A stretch of 64,000 nucleotides of DNA from Rhytidiadelphus loreus (GCA_947034895.1 OX344764.1:15810001-15874000); one strand, 5' to 3'; shown: positions 1-12,814, counted from the stretch's first letter. The notes: generated from the letters alone by a model not told the origin. Program-made: numbers and translations.

Positions 1-640
1 TTCATTTTTTGGAGAGTGAGTATGAAATTATAAATAGAATTGGATTTTGACAAGGCTGAAATTGGTGTCCTAAATATGAAACATGTACGCTCATGCTAAT
101 GAATAGAAGTTGTACATATATTTTATCTTAGGCTAGAGATTTAAGCAATAAAATGCCATACTAAGGTCCGTTTTTTGTTTTTTTTGCTTTGCAATGCTAC
201 AAGGTAAAAAAGGTGAAAGTTGTAGGCTTTCGATGTTGGAGTTTCAAGAAATAACCTTCATTGCTAGAAATTAGGAAAATTATCATGTAGGTCATTAGCC
301 AATGTTGTATAATTTTATATACGTAGACAAATGACAACCTCATTTATGCTTGGTAGTGCTTGCATGAGTTGCATCTTGTTATGGTATCTAACTTCAATTC
401 ATAAATTCATATTCAAATTTAAATGAATTCATAAGTAAGGTTGTCTTGTCTAACATAAAATCGGGTTTTAGTGACATGTTGGATGACCAACGTTGTGTGT
501 CATCTTAGACAAGTGTCAAGCTTGTGTGACATTGGCATCAACTAAGGCTTAGAACTTAGAATTTTTTTATCCATGATAAATGGATTTTTCCTATGTGGCT
601 TGCTCTCAAAAGTAACATAAAAAGCCAAAACCATATCAAA
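1..640. other. AT-rich intergenic sequence
   Basis: I see no gene here. Only short open frames without recognisable motifs occur. Near its right edge the sequence passes into degenerate G-rich repeats that continue on the other side of the CACTA-type insertion. Confidence 0.5.
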
Positions 641-737
641 ATAGGTAAGTGTAGATGGGGGCACATGTGGATGGGTGATTGGGCAAATGCAAGTGAAAGG
701 GCAACCGTGGGTAGATGAAGATTGAAGGGCCATTGCG

Positions 738-2359
738 CACTAGGAGAAACTAGTGTTTTCTGTGGTGTTTTTAAAGACATGAAAGTACTTTTTTTTTCAA
801 TTGAAGGCATGTCAACTCTAATGTCACCTAAAATCCGTTGTAGGCCACATTTCTACAAATGGCTGAAATCTATTATAATGTGCCCTAATGTTTGCATGTT
901 TCATGAAAATGGTTGTTGATACCTCATGTTTTCACTCTCCAAAAGCCTGCCACATAGCATCATCTTTTTTTTTTAGGCAATTTTCTTTTTTTTTAATAAA
1001 AAAATCATCGTGACAATGCGACACATGATGTGGCTCAATAAAAAAACACGTGGCATTAATTATATGAAATAATGATTAAAAATAATACTGATTTAATTAT
1101 ATGACATAATGATTTAAAAATAAGACTGATTTAATTATATGAAATAATGATTAAAAAATAAGACTGATTTAATTATATGACGTAATGATTTAAAAATAAG
1201 AGTGATTTAATTATATGACATAATGATTAAAAAATAAGACTGATTTAACTATATGAAATAATGATTAAAAAATAAGACTGATTTAATTATATGACGTAAT
1301 GATTTAAAAATAAGACTGATTTAATTATATGACATAATGATTAAAAAATAAGATTGATTTAATTAAATGAAATAATGATTAAAAAATAAGACTGATTTAA
1401 CTATATGAAATAATGATTAAAAAATAAGACTGATTTAATTATATGACGTAATGATTAAAAAATAATACTGATTTGATTATGTGACATAATAATTAAATAA
1501 TAATACTGATTTAATTATATGAAATAATTATATAAAAATAATATTCATTTAATTATATGAAATAATGATTTTTTTAAAATCCAACAAAAAATGAACAAGA
1601 GAAATTGTCAAATTCACCAAGAATCTACTATCTACCATCAAAAGAATTTTTGATGGCAAAGTCAAGTAATTATTTCATTGACATTTAGGGAGAATGAAGG
1701 GTGGACATGTCCTTTTTATATTGAAATCCATTGTATATCCATGACAAAGGATATGGGATAATTCAATGATGGAAATTTGACTACATTGTATGTGGATGTT
1801 GTTTCAAACATGTGGAGTTTGTTTTTTTGACATTTACATGTTATTTCCAACATCTGGAGGTTGTTTTAAACATGTGGATGTTTATTCAAACATTCAATTT
1901 TGAATAAAATTTTTGCTTTACATATCCCATATGGTTTGTCTTATATCCCACTACTCCACTTGTATAAAGAGCTTCCATCCCTTTTTTTTTTTTTTCAAAG
2001 CATGCCACACAACTACCCTTGTCCTATTATTTTCACATCCGATTTGCGTTTTATGTTAGCCTACAATAACTTATAGAAATTTACCCAAGTGAATCCAAAA
2101 TCCCTAGTAGACATAGTACTTTTATGTTTTTTAGAACATTCTAAAAACGTGACCATGTTTTATTTGATGTTCAAAAAAACATACATGTTCCATGTCCATT
2201 ATGTCATCCACTTGTTTTTGTTCTAACATCCCTATGTCTTTTCCAACATTAGCAAAAATCTCCCTCCCATAGGCTTAGAATTTGTGATGCATTGATGTCA
2301 AAATGAAAACATGACCCATTTCTTCATAAAACCAAAGAAACCACAAGTTTCTTATAGTG
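738..2359. mobile_element. Non-autonomous CACTA-type DNA transposon, 1622 bp
   Basis: The left end reads CACTAGGAGAAACTAGTG. The right end, reverse-complemented, reads CACTATAAGAAACTTGTG. The 3-bp sequence GCG lies directly outside both ends (735-737 and 2360-2362), the target-duplication size expected of CACTA (En/Spm) elements. There is no long open frame, so it would depend on a transposase supplied elsewhere. A 38-bp minisatellite fills 1054-1570. The last ~240 bp recur at 28255-28489. It sits inside a degenerate repeat tract whose halves flank it. Superfamily assignment follows from the ends and duplication size. Confidence 0.8.
1054..1570. repeat. 38-bp AT-rich minisatellite, about 13 copies
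   Basis: The unit runs AATGATT, A-rich, TAAGACTGATTTAATTATATG, then ACGT, ACAT or AAAT. Copies are in direct order with few changes, and the end variants alternate between neighbours, suggesting expansion in blocks of two or three units. It lies wholly inside the CACTA-type element at 738-2359, the usual place for subterminal repeats in that superfamily. Confidence 0.9.
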
Positions 2360-2580
2360 GCGGGTAGGTCAAGAGGCGATTGTAGGTGAAAAAAGACCTA
2401 AGGTGGATGAAGGGTCAATCGTGGGTGAAAGGATAATTGCTGATAAAGGGGCGATTGCAAATGAAAGGCAACTATAGATGGATGAAAAGGTGTCTATAAA
2501 CAAATGAAAGGGCGACCTTAAATGGATGAAGGGTGACCACAAGTGAAGGAACAACCTTAAGTGGGTGAAGGAATAGATAT
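2360..2580. repeat. Degenerate purine-rich repeats flanking a CACTA insertion
   Basis: Loose repeats of about 22-24 bp built on GGGYGATTGNNNGTGGATGAA run through this stretch and also through 645-734, left of the CACTA element. The two halves were evidently one tract before the insertion. No coding function is visible. Confidence 0.55.
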
Positions 2581-2589
2581 AGGAAGAAA

Positions 2590-4750
2590 AAATCCAATCT
2601 CCTTTGAATTCCATTTTTTTCAAATCCAATTTTCATCTAAAAGGCAAAAATTGCAAAAATTAGGTAATAACATGATTAGGACGAATCTTTATATACTCCA
2701 TATTGCAAATAATATGAAAGGAAGTACTTATTTAAATCTTTGTCCTTCATTTTTTATTTTAAATGTCAACATGACAAATAATACATGATTATAAAAAGCC
2801 TTTGATATTTACAAAATATAAAATATGAAGTCCTTAATTAAATCTTTACTTTCTATTTTTTATTTTTAAAATCAACATGACAAATAAATCATAATTAGGA
2901 AGAGTCTTGTAGCTTTTTATACAAAAATACGCACAGTCATCTTAAATACAATAATTAAAATAAATAGACCCACATCAAATACCCTCTTAACTCATGTTTA
3001 TACCTTAAATTAAAAATAATCAATGATCTTAAATAAACACAAAATGCACATAAAATGGTCAAATTAGCCAAAAACACTACAAACACAGAGGTGTCAATAG
3101 TTTGACAATGACAACTAGGAGTTGGTTTGAGAGAGGAGAGAGTGGCCTTTAATAACTTTTCCAAGACCTCCTTCTCCTTGATCATTTTATAATTAACCAC
3201 TAATTACTAAAAAAGTATAAAATCTACTACTAGATCCTACCTAAATTTTAGATAAAATCTCAAATCGACAGATTAATAGATTGGATCATTGGCTTCCAAA
3301 GGATCAAATTAGCCTAGAAGGATCCCTACCCGTATTCCTAGGTCATTTAGGCTTGCAAAAGCCAACAAATTATTAATACAAGGAAATGTTAAAATCTTGG
3401 ATGATGGAATTTTCATATTCCAAATATTTTGACTTCCTTGGAATGTTTAGAGGAGTTGTGGGGAGTAAGAAAAGACTCTTCTTTCACCTTATTTGGATAC
3501 AAGTTTGGATATTGCAAGCTCTTAGTAAGTTGGTCAACACATCAAACTTGTTTAAATTTTGTCTAAAATTAAGTAAGTTGTTGGTTCAAGTACTTGTTAG
3601 TGTTGGAATGCCTTAAAACTTGTAGGACCACATTATTATCACTAAAAATTCTATTCTAATTTTTAGTATAATTCTACCACAATTTAGGTAATGTCTAGGA
3701 ATTTTCTATCACTAGTTAAAGTAATTGACTTTCTATAATTTCATCTTTTGTATTTTGGAAAAAATCCAAAATCTTTTGGATAACCTCTAAAAAAATTTCA
3801 ATTACTAAGTTTAGGCTCATATTCTTACTTTATAATTTTTATAAAAAGGTCTAAATTATTTACCTTCTTTTAATCATAATGATTAGGAAATCTTTTGATT
3901 GGAAGAAAATTTTGAAAAAGTGTTGATCTACCATTGAGCTTTTGGTGTGTTTTTATGCTAAAAACACTTCTCTTCAATTCTTGGTCATGCTAGCCCTTGT
4001 ATTGCTTGAGTTATTACTAGCTACAAGGCCAACATTTAACTTCTATGGTTCTTTTAAAATGGATAGTAACTCCTAATTTGATAGACCACAAATATATCTA
4101 ACGCTAAAGGAATTCTTTATCATAAACTCAACTACTTTTGATTTAGCCAAGCTTTGTCACATATACTTGTAAGTTTATTTCAATCTTCAATATAAATCTT
4201 GTAATTGTTAGGCTTGACTATCTTTCAAATTCTTAATCTTCTTTTAAATACCTAATTTACCTCTTAGGCACTATATTATATCCTAAAAGCAAGGAATTGG
4301 AGTGTTTTAGGCACTCTAAGCTTCTATGTATAAATTGCCATATTAGTAGGGAATTTTATCAATTATAGTTTGAATACATTTTTTATGACTTTTAAACTAT
4401 AAATTCTACTAGTAAGAAACAAAAGCAAAAAGAAAGAAAATCCTAAGACGTAAGTAACAACTCAGGGGCTCACATACACAATTTAAAACATAAGAGCCTT
4501 AGGTCTTATTTAGATACATTTGTAATCAACATTTTGAAAATTTCATAGTTTTTATATGATTTTGAAATATACATGCTAACATAGTCTAATTTATCTAAAA
4601 CATCATTTACTTGAGTCATATTTCACAATATATCTTGGTCAAAATATGACTAGTTGTAGTCACACAATGCTCACAGTTATGCCAATAATGTGACTCTATA
4701 CTTTTAAAAATATGACTACATTCAATCAAATTTTTTTTAGTAACACTCTA
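2590..4750. other. AT-rich intergenic sequence with one dispersed repeat
   Basis: No convincing gene is visible. Positions 2913-3017 recur in the same orientation at about 11270-11380, inside the hAT-like element; both contain CCCTCTTAACTCATG. At 4466-4475 a GGGGCTCACA sequence resembles, in reverse complement, the first ten bases of the 4-kb LTR-like element at 12815. The match is too short to annotate as a copy. Confidence 0.4.
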
Positions 4751-4759
4751 TGAGGACTA

Positions 4760-5040
4760 CTACATCAACCAAAAATATAACTCACAAGAGTCATATTTCA
4801 CATCAACAAAAATATGAGGCATGAGGGTCATATTCCACATCAACAAAAAAATATGATTCACAATAATCATTTTTCACATTAATAGAAAATATGACTTATA
4901 AGAGTCATATTTCACATTAGCCAAAAATATGATTGGACAAAGTCATATGCCACGTCAACCAAAATATGACTCACCATAGCCATATTCTATGTCAATTGAA
5001 AATATAACTATATGAAGCCACATGTCATGTAGACTTTTAT
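4760..5040. repeat. About seven degenerate 40-bp self-complementary repeats
   Basis: Each unit resembles AAATATGACTCACAAGAGTCATATTTCACATCAAC. The halves ATATGACTC and GAGTCATAT pair with each other, so every unit is a small hairpin. About 280 bp downstream, at 5311-5321, the sequence TTGTTGTAGTG gives CACTACAACAA in reverse complement, a CACTA-like right end. Hairpin repeats near such an end suggest the subterminal region of another CACTA element. No matching left end or target duplication was found. Confidence 0.55.
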
Positions 5041-5329
5041 TTCATTTCTTAGGCAGGTCAAGAGAAAGTCAAGCCTCTAAGGATAGTCAATGTATATGCC
5101 ACATTGACAAAATATGGATAATTTTGGCTAACTATACCTTTCAATAGATATAATTGCCAACATCACTCATGTCCAAAATGACTTGTTGGTAATGATTGGA
5201 CATTTGGACCCAATCATATCACATGTCATCTATAGTGATTTCTATGTGAGTCATAATTTGAGATTTTATGACTTACTGCAATTATAATTTGTAGTCATAA
5301 AACACCCTTTTTGTTGTAGTGCCTAAATG

Positions 5330-6822
5330 ATTGAATCTCTTGTACAAAAATTCAAAGATGGAGCAAGGAGATGGTTATGACTACTCAACTACTCAACCAT
5401 TCCTCAAGTTGTTCTTCAATTCCCTTAGAAACCAACCTTTTATAAAAGAAATAATTGAATCATATGGCAAGCTCTAGAAGTTTAGGGAGCATGTCATTGC
5501 ATGGATGTTTGGAATTGTGCAGTTCCAAGATTATGTTTACATTTGCTACCAAGTAAAAGACACATCATTGTTTTTCCTATTGAACTTATAAGAAAAGGTC
5601 ATGATGATTAACCCACATTATATATCGACTACATTGTCATTATGGTCTGGATTAAACACCAGGATGGCAAGTAGGGACAACACTACTACTCCATCGTCTT
5701 GAACATGAACAATTCCAAAGTGATGTTCAACATGTAGAACCTCATAATGTCTCTAAAGAGTCGCAAAATCATTACCAAATTAGAAAATTTGTAGATACAA
5801 AATACGTTCTTTAGAATGAAAGCACAAGGACAATCATTTGATTCAACGAGATGTGGGCATTGTTGAAATCAACATGCTATAAAGCATGTTAACAAGGTGC
5901 CTCCATTTGGTCGGAGTAAGAAATAAAAACACCATCCAATAGATGATGTGAGTAGGATTTTCTACTTGAATAGCACGACAATGCGACAAACAAACATCAC
6001 ACAATATTTGGTAGAGCCCTTGTGACATCTAATACAGTCAACTTTAAGGTGACTTTCAAATAAATTATCTTTCATTTATGATTTTGACATAATTAAGTCT
6101 CATTTAAAGAAGTCTCTAAATTTGATAAACACATATTACATTCTAAATTTAAATTCATAATTATAGTGAGATTTCAAATTGTCTCAATTGGCGTTGATGA
6201 CCTTATTAGGCAACAAAAAATGTTAGTAGACTACCCCAAACTAGCACGACATGCAACGTTAGAGTCGTGCACAACACCAAAGCTCAAAAATGTGTCAAAC
6301 ATAACAACCTTGGACACAAGTGAGACAAAATCTAGTGCTCGAGTCTCGATTGACAATGGCAATGGCCAAGGGCAAGTTTAATTAGAATCTGTAAGCACAA
6401 TACTTGGCGCAATGTCACAAATTCCAAGGGAGTGGAGACTTTAACCAAAAAAATGCGAAAGTTAGCTATTGCTGCAAATCCCACAACAACTAGCAATTCA
6501 AATTTGGCACTAATGATAGTACCACCAGATGCTATAATTGTGTGGATGTTGGATCCAACAAAGTTAACAAACATTTTGTAGTTCTACAATCTAACGAATC
6601 ACCTTGACCACCATCAACCAACTTGGGAAAACCAAACCCACGGTTGCAGAAACATTTAGATCATTGTTGGTGACCAACAAATGTTGTTGAAGATGTAGTG
6701 AACCTAAGAAACAGTGCACTACATAGTGACGGCCAACATGCTGTAAATTTCTTGTCCTATCTCTTATCCTCGGCTCAAAGATAATATTCCAATGTCTTTG
6801 TTAGAAACACTCTAGACTTTAT
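5330..6822. other. Gene-like but unrecognised relic sequence
   Basis: Composition is more gene-like than the surroundings and short open stretches occur (for example 6166-6381, +), but stops and frame changes are frequent. I recognise no protein family. It may be the remains of an old transposon or host gene. Confidence 0.3.
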
Positions 6823-6830
6823 ATTATACT

Positions 6831-7419
6831 CTCGGGGGGGGGTCATTTAGAGTATGCATTAGAAACCATGTGCGAACAAAACTTTGGACACCCTATATAC
6901 TTTTTGAATTTTAAATAAAACAGAATATGAATAGATTTTCCTACTTTGAAAGTTTATGTTTTGAATTATTGATATTTTTATTTGTTAATAATAATTAGTT
7001 ACAAATTTTTGAAGTAAAAAGATACACTGTAGAACTGAAAAATAACTTTCACACCCCTATATTATATAAGAAAAAATTGTCTAAAAAATGAACAAAAAAT
7101 TCTTAAAAATAACTCATTGTTGAAAGCTCATTTTGAGTTGAATATTGACTCAATGTTCATCAATATTGACTCAATATTGACTCAATGTTCATCTAAATGT
7201 GTCCTCTATAATTATTTGAGTTGAAAAACATGCTATTTTAGTTCATTTTCAACCTCTTCTAGAAATCATTTTATATTTTATTTGAGTTGGAAATTTTGGC
7301 AATAGAAAGCTATAGTCATTATTAAATAATGTTCAAAATTTTAGGTTGAAATTATAGTTTATTAGAAACCACTTGTTCGCACGTAGTTTGTTATAGTAGA
7401 ACTAAGTGCACCCCCCGAG
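6831..7419. mobile_element. 589-bp MITE with CTCGGGGGG ends and 8-bp target duplication
   Basis: The left end is CTCGGGGGGGG and the right end CCCCCCGAG. ATTATACT flanks both sides (6823-6830 and 7420-7427). The interior is AT-rich and non-coding. A relative of the left part lies inverted at 61003-61427. An 8-bp duplication fits hAT elements, although the terminal bases are not the common hAT type, so the superfamily is uncertain. Confidence 0.75.
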
Positions 7420-7559
7420 ATTATACTATCCAGTCTACTTTAGCACTTAGATAAATGATTTATCTTTGAGGCAATGATAAATAATTGACGTCTCGAACCA
7501 CTAATTCTTTTCTTATGGGTCTTATAGAAATTTACAAACCACATTGTCAATCAATTTAA

Positions 7560-8262
7560 GAATATAAATCTGGAAAAAGATGGGGCTATGTCTTTGTCAC
7601 TACATGAAGTGACCATACAATTTGAAGAGCAAGCTTAAAATCATAACCTTGAACAACAACCTCTTCAAGTACAAGAAGGAATTCTTCACAGAGCACGGTG
7701 AGGATGAGTTAGTTGATCTCGTCACCCTTGAGAAATTCGATGATATCAAAGACTTCAAGCCAGAGAATTTCACTTTGAAAAGAAGATTCTTCAAGCACTT
7801 GGGGCACTTCACAAACAAAGACTTCAAAAGGTTTGTAATGCACCTACTAAATTAGACTTTGGGTTGTGATTGTGAATATCCCAACTAAGGTATCTGTGTC
7901 CAAAACCAAATATTTGGTGCCAGACAACCACACCTCCCCAAATTAGGATTAGCACATGAAACACAAGAAATTTGTCCCAAAGGAGTTTATAGACATCAAA
8001 CTCAATCTCAAGCTGCAAGACAACTACAATGATGTCTTACACAATGCATGGAGGTTGTGGAAGAAGGAACACTTGTTCACTTCATCAACATGGATTTCCT
8101 ATTCTTGCATCTTAGATCAAAAAATTTCAAGAAAAGGCTAATGAACAAAGCCAAGAACAAAAGAGCCAAGGATCTCAAAGAAAGGTTTAAAGACAAAGCT
8201 ACAATATTCTAGAGATTTATGAAGTTGAAGTATTGACTAAAGGATTCCTATGGAGAAGTATC
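7560..8262 (+). other. Left part of an unrecognised coding-like relic cut by the hAT-like element
   Basis: Two open stretches on the plus strand (7622-7855 and 7956-8141) have lysine-rich, protein-like composition but no family I recognise. The hAT-like element begins just downstream at 8271, and coding-like sequence resumes at 19411 after the duplicated target. I infer a single decayed gene or transposon existed before the insertion. Confidence 0.3.
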
Positions 8263-8270
8263 ATTGATAG

Positions 8271-9080
8271 CAGGGTTGTCATACCGAACGGACGTCCGGT
8301 TCGCCTGTCCGTTCGGTTCGCCCGTCCGATAGAGGTCTTGCCCGTCCGATGTGGTCAACACTAAATTGACTTTTTTTAACCCTTAAAGGACCGTCACTAT
8401 GTTTTCACCAAAAACTCTCCAAAACTGCCATTTCTAATACAACTACCAAAATTTTGAAAAAAACCTTCTTTTGACATATCTAACCGTAGGATGTTGTATT
8501 ATATAGTATTAAAAACATGTAGTAAAAATTTCAGACATTTCCACCGGGTGGATTGCAAGATATAAGCATTCAAATTAACTAAAATCATTTTTTGACCCTA
8601 CAAAAAGCAGGGCAGCTGCACTTCACAAGCTCACATTTCTATGAAAAAATGACCTAAATGGTGGTACTTCTTTGGATTTGTTTTCCTAGACAAGTTGGCC
8701 ACATGCTTGAAAAATTTCAGATCATTTGGAATAGTACAACATATAGGAAAAAAATAGTAAGTAGGTAGTAGTAGAGAATGATTAAAAATACTAAATTATT
8801 TACAATTGAAATATGGAATTGAAAATTTCCAATCCCAATGGTCGAAATGTTGTAATAATGTATCTACATCCTATAATTTTATTTTTGTCCAAAAATATTG
8901 AAAATTGGATAAGATAAAGGATGTCAAAGTTTATTTTAGAGTAGAAAATCCAAAACTGCCCGCAAACAAAAAATCCTCATAATTTTTGACTCATTGATCA
9001 AAACGGAATGATTCTAAGCTTTTTGTGTATATCAAACTCTAGAAAATCAATTCAAACATAATTAGTTGTTTGCTACTTTG
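8271..9080 (+). repeat. 5' terminal module shared by two hAT-like copies
   Basis: About 810 bp recur at 63187-64000 with scattered substitutions and a few small indels. The module starts with the terminal sequence and the GTCCGG-rich subterminal repeats, then becomes AT-rich and non-coding. Similarity holds to the window edge, so the shared block may be longer. Confidence 0.9.
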
Positions 9081-11389
9081 TTTACTACACATTCATAAAT
9101 TCATAGAAGTCATACAATATTACAATTGTCATGATGGAAGAAAGACCAAATTGCATATTACAAGATTTTCACCATATGTCCGTATCTTTATGTATGAAAT
9201 TTGTAGCAACCGTGAAATACACATGCTTAATGCTCTTCTAAGCAAAAATGTGTCATCATGTCATCATGTATCTAAGCAATAATGTATCATCATGTTTTGC
9301 ATTTGAGAGTAGAAATGGGAGTTCATTATATATTTATATGCATATGAGGTGGTACTGTGGTAGGATCACTAGGATGTACAACAATGCACATGAGAATGAT
9401 GAGGTATATAAATTAAAATTAGTACTCAAGAGTTCCATTCCCGGGGGGAACACTTACGGTTTTTAGAAAACTACGTGAGTTAAAAGATAGGGTTCATTTA
9501 ATTCAAAGGGGGCAAATTTTATATAATTTGTAGAGCTACTATAAGGTTCATGAAATGCTACACACTCTAATATATATAAATTAGGGTATGTAAAAACATC
9601 ATATAATAGGAATTTTTATTAATAAGTTAGCCTTGACAAAAATAGAATTAATAGTTCATTTAACTCTAAGCTTTGAAGCCATAAGGTAGCAACGCCCATA
9701 ACCATTAGTGTACCCATACTTTGATAGTAGAGTTCCCTTAAAGTGTCTCCAAATGTACTTTGAAACCATGCCAATTCTTAATTGTGGTTGGTAGGCTCTA
9801 ATTTTTTTAGATTTTTTTTTTTTTTTGAAACAAATGAAACGGAATTTCATTGCAAACGGAGCCAAAAATATTTTAGATTTTGGAACTACAATCAAGGCAA
9901 CTTTAGTAGAGTGTGGTTTAGGGTGCCTTAGTGAGTTCTACTTTGAAAATTCACAGAAATTAGATGCCTTATCCAAAAATTCTAATTTTTTTTTTTTTAA
10001 ATTCATGAATTTCAGTTGCTAATACTATAAAAATAGTTTTTCTAGAAAAAAGTGCCTCCAACTATGTTGAATTGCTTAATTTGACAGTTATGGGTGTTGC
10101 TACCTTATGTGTTAATCACACTCATATTGAATGAGATTTTCATGGAATAGTTTCATTAGGAATTCTAAAGTGTTCAATGTTATTAACCCCTAAAGACTAG
10201 AGGGTGTTTTGGAAGAGGAAGAATCCAAAATTGCTAATTTTGATGCATTGTCTAAAATAAAAAATTATTTGAAAAAAATCCAATTGTATAAAAGTGTATT
10301 ATGTAGTTATAACAACGTGTAGAAACAATTCAGCCCATTTGACCATGTGGATTGAAAGATTATAATGTTTGAAGTGAGAAAAAAAATCTTTATTTTCATT
10401 CTTGCAAACTAGGATCAACAAACTTCAAGCCCTCTTAGAGTAAAATATTTGGTCTAGACAAAAATGAGGATTTTGACTATTTATAAATATATGATGTTGG
10501 ATTCATTCATAAAAAATCTGAATCAACTTGCAATGCAAAGAGGTTAAATGCATTGGCAATACACTAGTCTTTTTTTGATGATTTCTTGTGGAATGAGATA
10601 TTTTTTAATTTGGAATCCAAATGGTTAAAAATTAGAGACAAATATTTAGAATATTTGGGAAAATTTTCAAAAACTTTGACTTCACATATTGCAAGATAAT
10701 AGGGCTTGAGGTTAGAAGAAAAGGTTATTTTTCTTGAAGCCACCCTAATATAGCTAATAAAGTTTGACCCCTTTGAGAATGTGATTTGAGAACTAAATTA
10801 CTTTTGATAATTGTATGCCATATTTTATTAGTAACATAAATGCCAAATTTCAATAGTTGATGAGATTTTTTGCAAAAGACGCCCTAAAGATGCTCAAATT
10901 GCAAGGGCTACCAAAAAAATTTAGAGCAAATAGAAATTATATTTCCACTAAGAAGATACATGTTCACATCTTGTGTCAAAATTTTATGAACATTTGACCA
11001 AAATTGACTTCATAGGGACCTACCCAAAGTTTCAATTGTTCATTCAATGGACAATTGGCCTTTATGGGTTAAAAATTGCCACTTGAATTCAATTGATTAT
11101 TGTTAATTTCACAATGTCTACCCCATACATAGTTGCAGTAGATGGAAGAGAAAATTTGTGAAGAAGGGTGGGGGTGGGAGAAAATTGGACATTTAAATTT
11201 TATATGTAAGATAGATCCATTTAAAAACTTGCATGAATGAATTTATAAAAACTATAGGGTATTGGAAATATGCCCTTTTTAGCTTTTTATGTAAAAATAC
11301 GGTCATCTTAAATGCAATAATTAAGGTAAATAGCCCCACATAAAATACCCTCTTAACTCATGTGTATACCTTAAATTACAAGGAGTGAT
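9081..11389. other. AT-rich interior of the hAT-like element, no gene seen
   Basis: Only short open frames without recognisable domains occur. A copy of the dispersed repeat also found at 2913-3017 lies at about 11270-11380. The remainder shows nothing I can annotate. Confidence 0.5.
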
Positions 11390-12060
11390 CCCCCCGAGTT
11401 TCAAAACTTTGTTTCCTTTCCAAATCCTTGTAGCCTCTATTTTCAAAAAGAACCCTTAAATTACATTTGAATACATTGTAATACATTAATGATGTGAATT
11501 CAAAACCCTTGTAGATCCAATTATCAAAAATAATTGAGAAGTATTAGAACTCTACAAAATATAACTTGTGTTTCATTTTTTTAGGGAACTCCAAACCCTT
11601 TTAGTTTCTATTTGGAGAACTCTAAAATTCATCCTTTAAGTCTTCAACTTGAATTTTTAAAAATGTGTACCTTGTTTTCCGTTACGAATCCAAAAACTTC
11701 TAGCATCTAATTATATTTGTTTTCTTGAAAGTGTGCAAGTTAGTTTTAATTTTTTAGAAATCTCATTTTTTGGATGTGGGGACTATTTCTCAAGTCCTTG
11801 GAGAAGCGAAGAAGGACAAGGGCGACACATGAAAGGAGACACATCCTTCCATGAATTGTCTTTCAACTCAAAAAGTAGTTGGACCTCTTAATACAACCAT
11901 TGACTTCAAGATATTCCTGGGCTCAAATTAATGGTTGACTACATTAATTGGTTTCCCACTTTCCCTCTCTCCATGGGAAGGAAGAATCCCATGCCAATTT
12001 CAAATCTGAAGGTCAATTTCACTCCCCCCCATCGTTGGTGGATGGAATTCTTGCATATTT
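11390..12060 (+). repeat. ~600-bp internal module, copy 1
   Basis: Shared landmarks are TTTCCTTTCCAAATCCTTGTAG, GAATACATTGTAATACATTA, an AACTCAAAAAGTAGTTGGAC block and GGAAGGAAGAATCCCATGCC at the end. Close copies are this one and 18430-19045; 17514-18150 is more diverged. All three are in direct orientation within one hAT-like element. No coding sense is visible. Confidence 0.8.
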
Positions 12061-12207
12061 TTTCCTTCGAGGGTCAAGGCGCAGACGTGTGGACAGGGGC
12101 GGGGACGTCTCGTCAGGGGTGGATGCCGGGGTGCGGACATCCACTCAAAATTCCAATTCTAAAGCAAGTCTTCAACTCCCTCCTTCAACTCCCACTAAAC
12201 CAATTTT

Positions 12208-12292
12208 GAACTCTCTCCAAGCCAATTTTGAACTCCCTCTAAGCCAATTTTGAACTCCCTCCAAGCCAAATTTGAACTCCCTCCAAGGGTTT
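12208..12292. repeat. 23-bp tandem repeat, four copies
   Basis: The unit is CCAATTTTGAACTCCCTCCAAG with minor changes, in direct order, just before the 220-bp array inside the hAT-like element. Confidence 0.8.
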
Positions 12293-12319
12293 GAAGATTC
12301 CATGACCAAAATAATTAAA

Positions 12320-12814
12320 TAAACTGTTGACCATGAATTAAGAAATCACTTAACTAGTATTTCATTTCAATACCCACCCCTCCTAAGTCCTAGACTTTAG
12401 AGTTTAGAGTTTTAGGATCCCATTACACAAATTAAAGGGTGGAGTCCAATGATTGAATATTTGAAATCGTAAACAATTTGGGTAATGCTTCATTTCATTC
12501 CCAAAGACCCAAACCACTTTGCTATCCCCATATGCAAAATAAACCATTACCCTTGAATTAAAAAACCACTTAACTAGTATTTCATTTCAATACCCACCCC
12601 TCCTAAGTTCTAGACTTTAGAGTTTAGAGTTCTAGGATCCCATTACACAAATGAAAGGGTAGAGTCCAATGATTGAATATTTGAAATCATAAACAATTTG
12701 GGTAATGCTTCATTTCATTCCCAAAGATCCAAACCACTTTGCTATCCCCATACGCAAAATAAACCATTACCCTTGAATTAAAAAACCACTTAACTAGTAT
12801 TTCATTTCAATACC
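12320..12814 (+). repeat. 220-bp tandem array, left half
   Basis: Units start at 12371 and 12591 after a partial leader copy. Each contains ACCCACCCCTCCTAAG, CTAGACTTTAGAGTTTAGAG and AAACAATTTGGGTAATGC. The third unit breaks off after its first four bases, at 12814, where the 4-kb TG...CA element is inserted. The array resumes at 16832. Confidence 0.9.

Noticed and set aside
1054..1570. CRISPR-like regular repeats
   Set aside because: The 38-bp units abut without unique spacers; it is a minisatellite in plant DNA.
4466..4475. GGGGCTCACA, reverse complement of the LTR-like start TGTGAGCCCC
   Set aside because: Only about ten bases match clearly and no further blocks of the element follow.
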